Part shown: in pieces, positions 6,314 to 13,048 of the stretch
Position numbering within the stretch: position 1 is the first letter of the stretch
How the letters are laid out: every line of letters begins with the position of its first letter
Source: an uncultured Erysipelotrichaceae bacterium
GTDB taxonomy: Bacteria > Bacillota_I > Bacilli_A > RFN20 > CAG-826
Assembly: GCA_902791085.1 (NCBI GenBank)
Contig: CADAUN010000009.1
Location: forward strand, 1 to 17,548
Reading direction: 5' to 3'
Length of the DNA stretch: 17,548 nt
Notes under the pieces: model-generated
Seen by the model: only the letters and a program-made list of their open reading frames with translations
The model's database searches: none
Told to the model about the DNA's origin: nothing
Position numbers and translations under genes: made by a program

Positions 6314-8470
6314 TTACCTGTCATCATTATCCATTGCCCTTTCGAGCACGTCAATCTCTTCCAAAGCATCGCTAACATCAGCATCGGATGGCATTCGCCA
6401 ATCGCCACGCGGAGAAATGGCAACACTGCCAACTTTAGCGCCGTCAGGAAGACAAGAACGTTTAAATTGATTATGGAAAAAGCGGCTGAAGAACGATTTT
6501 AGCCAATGAAGCAAAACATCATCCTTATATACGCCTGCATAGGCTTGTTTTGCCAAGAAGAAGAGCTTCTTTGGACGATAGCCAAACCGCAAGAAATGAT
6601 AAATAAAGAAATCGTTTAGCTCATAAGGGCCTACTTTGTCTTCCGTTTTTTGCACGATTTGCCCTTGCTTATCGGTTGGCAATAACTCAGGGCTAATGGG
6701 GGTAGCAATAATATCCGTTAAAGCGGGAGCAGATTCGGGATGAAGCAATGCATAACCTTCGCAAAGATAACGGACCAAAGTCTTAGGAATCGATGCATTA
6801 ACCCCATACATCGACATATGATCGCCATTATAGGTGCACCATCCTAAGCAGAGCTCCGAAAGATCACCTGTGCCAATCATTAACGAATTTTCATCGTTGG
6901 CAATATCCATCAAAACTTGCGTTCGTTCTCTTGCTTGCGCGTTTTCGTAGGTTACATTGTGATTATTGGGATCGTGCCCAATGTCTTTAAAATGGGAAAG
7001 CAAGGTATCTTTCAAAGGGATTTCACGAAAATTCACCCCTAATTCTTCTGCTAAAAGTTTTGCATTACGATGCGTTCTTTCCGAAGTTCCAAAGGAAGGT
7101 AAAGTCAGTGCCGTAATTCCTTGTTTGTCATATTTTGCCAAGCGGAACGCCTCAACAGCAACAAGCAAAGCCAAGGTAGAGTCTAGGCCACCGCTTAAGC
7201 CAACAATGGCCTTTTGCTGATGCACGGTCTGCAATCGCTTGACAAGACCCATCGCTTGAATGGCCAAAATCGTTTTGACCCTTTCTAAGTCGATTTCTTT
7301 TTGCTCAGGGATAAACGGGTTCATGGCGTAGTGCCGGTGAATCACGCTAGGGGTCACTAATGGCAATGTGAAGGGGATCCAAGCCATCTCCTCGTCTTCA
7401 AAAGAAGAGAAAGTTGTCATTTTACGTCGTACAGAGATGATTTTTTCAATATCGATCTCGGCATCTGCTGCTTGTTTAGAAAAAAGCGGTGATTCAGCTA
7501 ATAAGGTACCGTCTTCTGCAATCAGTTGATGACCCGAAAAAACCAAGTCTGTCGTAGATTCGCCTGCGCCTGCGTCAGCATAAACATAGGCGGAACGAAG
7601 ACGAGCGGAAGTCATTCTTACCAAATCACGACGATAGTCCGCTTTCCCGACAATTTCATTGGAACAAGATAAATTTAAGATCACGGTGGCGCCATTTAAT
7701 GCCAACTTTGTAGAAGGAGGATTAGGAACCCATAAGTCTTCGCAAAGCTCCACACCGATTTTTAAGTCAAGATAATAGGTGTCATAAAAAATCAAATTCT
7801 TACCAAACGGAATTTCCTTTCCGTCGAAAGAAACCATAAGGTTCTTTTCGGGCGCGGGAGAAAACCAACGGGCTTCATAAAATTCGGAATAATTCGGTAA
7901 ATATGTTTTGGGCACGATGCCAAGAATTTTTCCTTGAAAACAAATAAAGGCGCAATTATAGAGGGAATTTTTTCTTCTTAAGGGAGCGCCAAAGGCAAAA
8001 AGGACAGGGATATCTTTGGTTTCCGAAAGAATGGCACGAATCGCTTCCTGACTTTTGGAGAGCAAACTATCCGTCTCAAAAAGATCGTTTGCCGTATAAC
8101 CAGTTAAGCAAAGTTCCGGCAAACAAAGGATAGAAATGTGATCCTTTTCCGCTTCTTTTACCGCAGAAACAATCGCATCGCGATTATGGCGAACGCCAGC
8201 CACACTTAAGTCAAAACAAGCGGAGCGAACTTTGACAAACCCCAAAGGATCGGAAAGATGCTCTTCTGTCACAAGATGAGAAGGTTCAAGGCGAAGGCAC
8301 TCTTTCTTGGTGGTTTCGTTTTTCCATGCCTCATATCGTTCGCTAGAAAGAATCACAAAGTCGGAATAACCATTTTTAGTGATTTCAATAATGCCGTCTT
8401 GCTCAGCCAAATCGCGTTCTAATTTGGTGGTATCCCGTAAGGCGGTAATCGGTTGAATACGTTTGTTCAT
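6314..8470 (-). CDS. nadE: glutamine-dependent NAD+ synthetase with N-terminal Phd/YefM-like domain
   Basis: It amidates nicotinic acid adenine dinucleotide to NAD+ using glutamine. Residues from about 77 to 340 are the nitrilase-type glutaminase, with the triad Glu119 (CLPELCLTGY), Lys188 (VPKTYLPNY) and Cys243 (GVELCEDLWVP). The C-terminal part is the ATP-pyrophosphatase synthetase with SGGLDS (426-431) and the GTGDLSELCLGWCTYNGD motif. At 718 residues it is about 75 longer at the N-terminus than usual; enzymes of this type normally begin near the segment GFVKVRSACFDL. The extra part (residues 1-50) resembles a Phd/YefM antitoxin N-domain: PITALRD, then a helix, then IEITKNGYSDFVILSSERYEAW. 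The first 200 residues contain no other Met, and a TATTAT -10 lies 6 nt from this ATG, which supports the long start. It is first in the nadE-gtrA operon and divergent from the ATP-grasp gene. Confidence 0.93.
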   Translation of the reverse strand: MNKRIQPITALRDTTKLERDLAEQDGIIEITKNGYSDFVILSSERYEAWKNETTKKECLRLEPSHLVTEEHLSDPLGFVKVRSACFDLSVAGVRHNRDAIVSAVKEAEKDHISILCLPELCLTGYTANDLFETDSLLSKSQEAIRAILSETKDIPVLFAFGAPLRRKNSLYNCAFICFQGKILGIVPKTYLPNYSEFYEARWFSPAPEKNLMVSFDGKEIPFGKNLIFYDTYYLDLKIGVELCEDLWVPNPPSTKLALNGATVILNLSCSNEIVGKADYRRDLVRMTSARLRSAYVYADAGAGESTTDLVFSGHQLIAEDGTLLAESPLFSKQAADAEIDIEKIISVRRKMTTFSSFEDEEMAWIPFTLPLVTPSVIHRHYAMNPFIPEQKEIDLERVKTILAIQAMGLVKRLQTVHQQKAIVGLSGGLDSTLALLVAVEAFRLAKYDKQGITALTLPSFGTSERTHRNAKLLAEELGVNFREIPLKDTLLSHFKDIGHDPNNHNVTYENAQARERTQVLMDIANDENSLMIGTGDLSELCLGWCTYNGDHMSMYGVNASIPKTLVRYLCEGYALLHPESAPALTDIIATPISPELLPTDKQGQIVQKTEDKVGPYELNDFFIYHFLRFGYRPKKLFFLAKQAYAGVYKDDVLLHWLKSFFSRFFHNQFKRSCLPDGAKVGSVAISPRGDWRMPSDADVSDALEEIDVLERAMDNDDR

Positions 8471-8476
8471 GTCAAA

Positions 8477-8508
8477 ATAATACCATTTTTATGTCTTTGA
8501 TGTCTTTA
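8477..8508 (-). promoter_or_regulatory. nadE promoter (extended -10, leaderless type)
   Basis: On the minus strand an extended -10, TGG-TATTAT (hexamer 8482-8477), lies 6 nt before the nadE ATG. A partial -35, AAGACA, lies 18 nt further up. There is no Shine-Dalgarno, so initiation at the A of the ATG is predicted. Confidence 0.55.
8491..8508. repeat. tandem 9-mer repeat in the nadE / ATP-grasp divergent promoter region
   Basis: ATGTCTTTG (8491-8499) is followed directly by ATGTCTTTA (8500-8508), 8 of 9 bases identical. It overlaps the presumed -35 regions of both divergent promoters, where an operator would be expected. Confidence 0.5.
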
Positions 8509-8524
8509 AGAAAAGTTCTAGACT
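8497..8524 (+). promoter_or_regulatory. promoter of the ATP-grasp gene (leaderless type)
   Basis: The -35 is TTGATG (8497-8502), the spacer is 16 nt and the -10 is TAGACT (8519-8524). The ATG follows 7 nt later, with no Shine-Dalgarno. Confidence 0.5.
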
Positions 8525-8531
8525 TATCAAG

Positions 8532-9425
8532 ATGAAACGAGCTTTGTTTATTTTTAATGCCTATAGTCGCCAAAGCGGGCCTCAACGCTTTTACGAACGA
8601 ATGAAGGAAGAATTGCTTCCTTATGGTTATCTTTTAGAAGCCAAAACGAATCGTGAAATACTTAACTATATCGACAAAAAAGGAGATATTGCCGGCATTG
8701 ATCTTTCCCCTTATGCATTTTGCCTTTATTTAGATAAAGATGAATATGTCGCGGCAATGTTAGAAAAAGAAGGCATGCGTCTTTTTAATCGCGCTGAAAG
8801 CATTCGTCTTTGTGACGATAAGATGCTGACCCATATTGCCTTGGCAAAAGAAAACATCCCGATGCCTAAAACCATCAATGCACCGTTAAATTACAGCGGT
8901 TACGAGTCTTCTAATTCTTTTTTGTCTGAAGTCGAGGCTTTGCTGCCTTATCCTATGGTGGCCAAAGAGAATTATGGTTCGTTAGGAAAAGGGGTGTTCT
9001 TGCTTTCCAATCACGACGATTTGGTTGCATTTGAAAAATCCCATTGGAACGTCCCCCATCTCTATCAAGAATTTATCCGTTCTTCGTTTGGATTTGACCA
9101 TCGTATCATCGTGATTGGCGGTCATTATGTGGCGGGAATGAAACGTGTCAATCTTCATGGCGATTTTCGTAGCAACTTAGCGCAAGGAGGACAGGGAGAG
9201 AAAGTGGATATTCCTTTCTCTTATCGCGCTTTGGCCGAAAAGGTATCTTCTTTATTGAAATTAGACTATGGTGGGGTTGATCTTTTGGACGACGCCAATG
9301 GCAATCCCGTTCTTTGCGAAGTGAATTCCAATGCTTTTATCACTGGCATTGAAGAAACAACAGGAATCAATGTAGCGGCGCGCTACGCTGCCTATATCAA
9401 TGAAACAATGCGGGCAAAAGAATAA
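8532..9425 (+). CDS. RimK-type ATP-grasp carboxylate-amine ligase
   Basis: This is a 297-residue ATP-grasp enzyme of the RimK/glutathione-synthetase-like superfamily, which activates a carboxylate as acyl-phosphate and joins it to an amine. An N-terminal preATP-grasp domain (about residues 1-95) is followed by ENIPMPKT (108-113), the ATP-binding lysine in MVAKENYGSLGKGVFLL (142-158), QEFIRSSFGFDHR (179-191) and VIGGHYVAGMKR. The C-terminal metal site is YGGVDLL...CEVNSNA, with Asp250, Glu263 and Asn265 as likely Mg ligands. This domain order matches RimK-type alpha-L-glutamate ligases, and the family is known for adding amino acids to protein or peptide tails, F420 or lysine-carrier proteins. 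No adjacent candidate acceptor (such as a LysW-like or small C-terminal-Glu protein) is seen, so the substrate is unknown. It is a single-gene unit divergent from nadE and followed immediately by a terminator. Confidence 0.87.
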   Translation: MKRALFIFNAYSRQSGPQRFYERMKEELLPYGYLLEAKTNREILNYIDKKGDIAGIDLSPYAFCLYLDKDEYVAAMLEKEGMRLFNRAESIRLCDDKMLTHIALAKENIPMPKTINAPLNYSGYESSNSFLSEVEALLPYPMVAKENYGSLGKGVFLLSNHDDLVAFEKSHWNVPHLYQEFIRSSFGFDHRIIVIGGHYVAGMKRVNLHGDFRSNLAQGGQGEKVDIPFSYRALAEKVSSLLKLDYGGVDLLDDANGNPVLCEVNSNAFITGIEETTGINVAARYAAYINETMRAKE

Positions 9426-9450
9426 GACCACCCTCGCGGATGGTCTTTCT
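9424..9450 (+). terminator. terminator between the ATP-grasp gene and mscL, probably bidirectional
   Basis: A stem AAGACCACCC/GGATGGTCTT (one mismatch, loop TCGC) starts inside the ATP-grasp stop codon region and ends in TTCTTG. On the minus strand the same stem follows the mscL stop with a short T-rich tail. Confidence 0.8.
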
Positions 9451-9473
9451 TGTTGCCCTAATTGAAAATCTCT

Positions 9474-10169
9474 TTATGCGTTTGTTTTGCCGGCAGTATT
9501 TTGCTTTTTGAGTTCGGCTAAAATCTGTGTCAACAATTCGGCTTCGGTCGGAGCGGGTGCGCCAGGGACAACCGGTGCCGGACGTTCTTCTGGATGTTTC
9601 TGATAATATTCTTCTTGTAATTTCGCTTTGAATTCGGCGTTCTTTTTCTCTGCCGTATTGATTGCTTTCACAATGATGAAAAGCACCAAAGCGATGATCA
9701 AGAAAGAGATGCAAGCATTGATGAAAGAACCCCAGTCAATCACCGCAGACATATTATAGGTATAGAGGGTGCCGTGAAGCGTATATTTGGAAAGAATGGT
9801 GGATTTGACGTTTTCTACCAAAGTCGGAGTGCCTTCCACAGTAGATGCGCCATAGATTGCTTTTGCTTCCGCTTCTGCTAAAGCTTGCAATTCGCTAGCA
9901 GCAAATTTTTGGCCAAGGCCAACGGCGGTATCCATGCCTTTTTGCGCGTCATTGACGGCTGGTAAAACACTGACTAAGCCTTTCAAGCCGCCTGGGACAG
10001 CCCAAGTGCAAACGGAAAGTAAAATGTTGACGAGAGAAGTGACAATCGCATTGAACGCACCCCCGATGACCACACCGACGGCGAGCATGAAGGCGTCACC
10101 TTTGCTAATGAAAGCTTTGAATTCTTTCCAAAGTTTTCCCTTCTCTTTTTTCTTCTTTTTTGTGTCCAT
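9474..10169 (-). CDS. mscL: large-conductance mechanosensitive channel with enlarged extracellular loop
   Basis: It is an emergency osmotic release channel in the cytoplasmic membrane; the family is homopentameric. The N-terminal amphipathic helix and TM1 are clear (WKEFKAFISKGDAFMLAVGVVIGGAFNAIVTSL, about residues 14-46), TM2 is at about 147-171, and the C-terminal bundle helix is recognisable (ELLTQILAELKKQN). At 231 residues it is much longer than the usual 130-150. The loop between TM1 and TM2 (about residues 53-146) is roughly 90 residues instead of about 30 and has an Ala/Glu-rich helical stretch near 88-105. A Pro-rich linker precedes the final helix. The start is the ATG at 10169, with a strong GGAGG Shine-Dalgarno 9 nt upstream. 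It is a single-gene unit, convergent with the ATP-grasp gene. Confidence 0.93.
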   Translation of the reverse strand: MDTKKKKKEKGKLWKEFKAFISKGDAFMLAVGVVIGGAFNAIVTSLVNILLSVCTWAVPGGLKGLVSVLPAVNDAQKGMDTAVGLGQKFAASELQALAEAEAKAIYGASTVEGTPTLVENVKSTILSKYTLHGTLYTYNMSAVIDWGSFINACISFLIIALVLFIIVKAINTAEKKNAEFKAKLQEEYYQKHPEERPAPVVPGAPAPTEAELLTQILAELKKQNTAGKTNA

Positions 10170-10178
10170 AATTTGAAA

Positions 10179-10204
10179 CCTCCGGGCAACGTAAGGTTAT
10201 TCTA
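10179..10204 (-). promoter_or_regulatory. mscL -10 box and Shine-Dalgarno
   Basis: On the minus strand a TAGAAT (10204-10199) is followed by a leader of about 24 nt carrying GGAGG (10183-10179). The -35 is not clear. Unlike many genes here, mscL has a conventional leader and ribosome-binding site. Confidence 0.5.
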
Positions 10205-10365
10205 TTCCGGAAAAAATCAAATGGAAGCGCAAAAATCAACAAACATGGAAAAAGAATACAAATAAAGAAAAGAAAACAAAATGCAATAAACCGGTAAAGA
10301 CAACTTTCTACAAAAAATGGAACATTTTCTCGCGTTTTTCTTTTTTGAAAAATATAAAATTAGCC

Positions 10366-10454
10366 ATTTATCGAATAAATATCAAAAAAATTATACAGCG
10401 TATAGTTGATAAATACCTCTGCAACTCGCCCTATGTTTCAAATGAAATTTAGGG
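10366..10454. repeat. cluster of three inverted repeats upstream of nrdD
   Basis: The repeats are ATTTAT-CGA-ATAAAT (10366-10380, perfect 6-bp arms), TATAC-AGC-GTATA (10392-10404, perfect 5-bp arms), and a long hairpin with CCCTATGTTTCA (10429-10440) facing TGAAATTTAGGG (10443-10454), 12 positions with one mismatch and one G-T. The first two are sized like protein-binding operators; the third would form a stable RNA or DNA stem. Confidence 0.55.
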
Positions 10455-10460
10455 TGTTAA

Positions 10461-10493
10461 ATGAAGAAATTGATACCTAAGAAAAGAAAATGA
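10461..10493 (+). other. possible 10-codon leader ORF
   Basis: An ATG opens a 10-residue ORF, MKKLIPKKRK, ending in TGA. It lies between the CCCTA/TAGGG hairpin and the hairpin at 10495-10515. There is no strong Shine-Dalgarno. It is very short and could be chance, but its position between two hairpins is suggestive of a leader peptide or small transcript. Confidence 0.2.
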
Positions 10494-10494
10494 A

Positions 10495-10530
10495 AATGAT
10501 CTGCAAAAGATCGTTCCTCTTTTCCTCTCT
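10495..10530 (+). terminator. possible weak terminator or attenuator hairpin
   Basis: The stem AATGATCT/AGATCGTT (8 bp with one G-T, loop GCAAA, 10495-10515) is followed by a pyrimidine-rich tract CCTCTTTTCCTC. It lies just upstream of the nrdD promoter. The tract is interrupted by C, so termination would be weak. Confidence 0.35.
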
Positions 10531-10539
10531 CTTTTCCGG

Positions 10540-10567
10540 TTGAAATTCTTTTTTGTGTGCTTAAGAT
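10540..10567 (+). promoter_or_regulatory. nrdD operon promoter
   Basis: The -35 is TTGAAA (10540-10545), the spacer is 16 nt and the -10 is TAAGAT (10562-10567). The predicted start, around 10573-10574, coincides with the 5' strand of the closing helix of the structured leader, as expected if the leader RNA begins at the transcript's 5' end. Confidence 0.6.
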
Positions 10568-10571
10568 AAAC

Positions 10572-10659
10572 TTGCTAGGCGTAATCGTGGTTGACCCGAC
10601 AAACGGGATAGCATAACGCTATTTTTCGTTTACCCCTAACCGCTCTCCTAGCAAAGGAG
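10572..10659 (+). promoter_or_regulatory. structured 5' leader of nrdD, candidate riboswitch
   Basis: Helix P1 is TTGCTAGG (10572-10579) pairing perfectly with CCTAGCAA (10647-10654). P2 is GTGGTTG (10587-10593) pairing with TAACCGC (10637-10643), with two G-U pairs. Inside P2 are two hairpins: CCCG-ACAAA-CGGG (10595-10607) and ATAGC-ATAAC-GCTAT (10608-10622). A competing fold pairs AAACG (10601-10605) with CGTTT (10627-10631) around the second hairpin and excludes the first. The 3' strand of P1 runs directly into the Shine-Dalgarno AAGGAG (10654-10659), which suggests translational control. It does not match the conserved cores I know for cobalamin, purine/2'-deoxyguanosine, SAM, TPP, THF, ZTP, preQ1, fluoride or cyclic-dinucleotide riboswitches. 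Confidence 0.5.
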
Positions 10660-10669
10660 AACCATCAAT

Positions 10670-13048
10670 ATGTTAAGAGTTAAAAAAAGAGATGGGTCGA
10701 TTGTCGATTTCGATCTGAAAAAAATTGAAAGTGCGTTGGAACGCGCTTTTTGCGCAGAACACAAAAATGTTCCTGCGAATATCGTGGAATTATTGGCAAT
10801 TCGGGTAACCGCTGATTTCAATCCCCAGATCAAAAATGACACTATCGGGGTAGAACAAATTCAAGATTCTGTAGAAACGGTTTTAATTCAATCAGGCTAT
10901 GCCGATGTGGCTAAATCCTACATGGAGTATCGCCGTTCCCATGCGGATTTGCGTAACTTTAAAAAGACTCAACTAGACTATGCCGCAGTTGTTGACAATT
11001 ATCTAAAAATCAATGATTGGCGCGTCAAAGAAAATTCGACAGTCACTTATTCTGTCGGTGGTTTGATCCTTTCCAACTCAGGCGCCGTGACTGCCAATTA
11101 TTGGCTCTCGCAGGTTTACGACAAAGAAATTGCGGATGCCCATCGCAATGCCGATTTGCACCTCCATGATTTATCCATGTTAACTGGCTATTGCGCCGGT
11201 TGGTCATTAAAGCAATTGATTCAGCAAGGATTAGGCGGAGTCCCAGGAAAAATCACTTCTGCTCCTGCCAAACACTTAATGACGCTATGCAATCAAATGG
11301 TGAATTTTTTAGGCATCATGCAAAACGAATGGGCGGGCGCGCAAGCCTTCTCTTCTTTTGATACCTATCTCGCTCCTTTTGTCAAAACAGACAATCTTAC
11401 CTATAAAGAAGTGAAACAATGCATTCAATCCTTCATCTATGGAGTGAATACGCCTTCGCGTTGGGGCACTCAAGCGCCTTTCACAAATATCACTTTAGAT
11501 TGGGTTGTACCAGATGATTTGAAAAACCTTCCAGCGATTGTCGGCGGCCAAGAACAGGATTTTACCTATGGCGAATGCCAAAAAGAGATGGATATGATCA
11601 ACAAAGCCTTCATCGAAACGATGATTGAAGGCGATGCGAATGGCCGTGGCTTCCAATACCCTATTCCCACTTATTCCATCACGAAAGATTTCGATTGGTC
11701 TGATACAGAAAACAACCGTTTGCTTTTCACCATGACGGCAAAATATGGAACCCCTTATTTCTCCAACTATATCAATTCGGACATGAAGCCAAGTGACGTT
11801 CGCTCCATGTGTTGCCGTCTTCGGCTGGACTTGCGTGAACTCCGCAAGAAATCTGGCGGCTATTTCGGAAGTGGCGAATCCACTGGTTCGATCGGAGTCG
11901 TTACTTTGAATATGCCACGGATTGCTTATTTGGCTACCGATAAAGCAGACTTCTATCAACGTCTCGACCATTTGATGGATGTTGCCGCTAGATCTTTGGA
12001 TATGAAACGAAAAACCATCAGCAAATTGATGGATGCTGGTCTATATCCTTACACCAAGCATTATCTTGGCAGCTTTAAAAACCACTTCTCTACCATCGGT
12101 TTGGTCGGCATGAATGAGGCATGCCTAAATGCCCGTTGGATCCGAGCTGATTTGACGCACCCACAAGCCGATGACTTTACCGTCGAAGTGTTAAATCATA
12201 TGCGTTCTCGCCTTTCTGATTATCAGGAACGTTATGGCGACCTCTTTAATCTAGAAGCAACTCCCGCTGAATCTACCGCCTACCGTTTGGCAAAACACGA
12301 CAAAGAACGTTACCCGGATATCATTACTGCTGGAAAGAATGGAGAGACTCCTTATTACACGAATTCTTCCCATTTGCCCGTTGGCTATACCTCAGACATC
12401 TTCGAGGCGCTAGATGTGGAAGATCGTTTCCAAACGTTATATACCTCTGGAACCGTTTTCCATGCTTTCTTAGGACAACGCCTCCCCAATTGGGAATCTT
12501 GCATGCGTTTGGTGAAAAAGATTGCCGAAAATTATAAGTTGCCTTATTACACCATCTCGCCAACTTATTCCGTCTGCGCAGATCATGGCTATCTTTCTGG
12601 CGAAGTTTGGAAATGCCCCGTTTGTGGCAAAGAAACCGAAGTCTATAGCCGTATCACCGGTTATTACCGTCCAGTAAAGAACTGGAACGATGGAAAGCTT
12701 CAAGAATTCCGTGATCGTAAGACTTATGATCCTAGCCATTCCGTGTTACATCACCAAGGCCCAGAAGAATGCCATTGTCACGAAACATCTGTACCTCAGA
12801 CAAAATTGAGCGAACCATTATTATTTACATCTCCCACCTGTCCGAATTGCAAAATGGCAAAAATGATGCTTGACCGTGATCACATCACTTATCAGAACAT
12901 CGACGCAGCAAGCCATTTAGAAGCAACAAAGGCCTATGGCGTCGTCAGCGCTCCGACTTTGATTGTTCCCCATGGCGATAGTTATGATGTTTATGAAAAT
13001 GCCTCGCAAATCAAAGGCTATATTGAGAAAATAAAGCATGTCTGTTGA
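10670..13048 (+). CDS. nrdD: anaerobic (class III) ribonucleoside-triphosphate reductase fused to a C-terminal glutaredoxin domain
   Basis: It makes dNTPs under anaerobiosis by glycyl-radical chemistry. The N-terminus (about residues 1-90) is an ATP-cone allosteric domain, starting VKKRDGSIVDFDLKKIESAL. The catalytic barrel follows, with MCCRLRLDLRELRKKSGG in its middle. A zinc site is formed by Cys636-x2-His639 and Cys649-x2-Cys652, and the glycyl radical residue is Gly664 in RITGYYRPVKNWNDGK. Ordinary members end soon after this. Here a further 75-80 residues form a glutaredoxin/NrdH-like domain, with the redox motif CPNC (Cys724, Cys727) and a cis-Pro motif SAPTLIV. The fusion implies a thiol-dependent rather than formate-dependent reductase. 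The Shine-Dalgarno AAGGAG lies 10 nt before the ATG. trxB overlaps its last 11 bp. Confidence 0.96.
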   Translation: MLRVKKRDGSIVDFDLKKIESALERAFCAEHKNVPANIVELLAIRVTADFNPQIKNDTIGVEQIQDSVETVLIQSGYADVAKSYMEYRRSHADLRNFKKTQLDYAAVVDNYLKINDWRVKENSTVTYSVGGLILSNSGAVTANYWLSQVYDKEIADAHRNADLHLHDLSMLTGYCAGWSLKQLIQQGLGGVPGKITSAPAKHLMTLCNQMVNFLGIMQNEWAGAQAFSSFDTYLAPFVKTDNLTYKEVKQCIQSFIYGVNTPSRWGTQAPFTNITLDWVVPDDLKNLPAIVGGQEQDFTYGECQKEMDMINKAFIETMIEGDANGRGFQYPIPTYSITKDFDWSDTENNRLLFTMTAKYGTPYFSNYINSDMKPSDVRSMCCRLRLDLRELRKKSGGYFGSGESTGSIGVVTLNMPRIAYLATDKADFYQRLDHLMDVAARSLDMKRKTISKLMDAGLYPYTKHYLGSFKNHFSTIGLVGMNEACLNARWIRADLTHPQADDFTVEVLNHMRSRLSDYQERYGDLFNLEATPAESTAYRLAKHDKERYPDIITAGKNGETPYYTNSSHLPVGYTSDIFEALDVEDRFQTLYTSGTVFHAFLGQRLPNWESCMRLVKKIAENYKLPYYTISPTYSVCADHGYLSGEVWKCPVCGKETEVYSRITGYYRPVKNWNDGKLQEFRDRKTYDPSHSVLHHQGPEECHCHETSVPQTKLSEPLLFTSPTCPNCKMAKMMLDRDHITYQNIDAASHLEATKAYGVVSAPTLIVPHGDSYDVYENASQIKGYIEKIKHVC

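Larger units (their letters stand above)
10170..10669. other. 500-bp mscL-nrdD intergenic region
   Basis: There is no protein gene of normal size here. From left to right it contains the mscL promoter and leader, about 150 bp of AT-rich sequence without recognised elements (10210-10360), a cluster of inverted repeats (10366-10455), a possible 10-codon ORF (10461), a small hairpin (10495-10515), the nrdD promoter (10540-10567) and the structured nrdD leader (10572-10659). It is the largest non-coding stretch in the window. Confidence 0.8.

Noticed and set aside
6227..6502. Overlapping plus-strand ORFs at the nadE-gtrA junction
   Set aside because: They are antisense to the nadE end and gtrA start, are low-complexity (Ser/Leu/Phe-rich) and have no family signature.
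10392..10404. NrdR box upstream of nrdD
   Set aside because: TATAC-AGC-GTATA does not fit the 16-bp acaCwAtATaTwGtgt consensus, and no second box lies at the usual spacing.
10573..10653. tRNA-like look of the nrdD leader (7-bp TGCTAGG/CCTAGCA closing stem, about 81 nt)
   Set aside because: There is no T-arm GTTCRA motif, no proper D-arm, and the central hairpin has a 4-bp stem with a 5-nt loop instead of 5 bp and 7 nt. It is a closed leader structure, not a tRNA.
10572..10659. Known riboswitch (cobalamin, purine/2'-deoxyguanosine, THF) before nrdD
   Set aside because: The element lacks the B12 box, the purine three-way-junction consensus and the THF core, and at 83 nt is too short for a cobalamin riboswitch. 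I keep it as unassigned.
11495..11971. 158-codon minus-strand ORF inside nrdD
   Set aside because: It is antisense to a strongly conserved catalytic region, has no recognisable domain and no ribosome-binding signal. It is a shadow frame.
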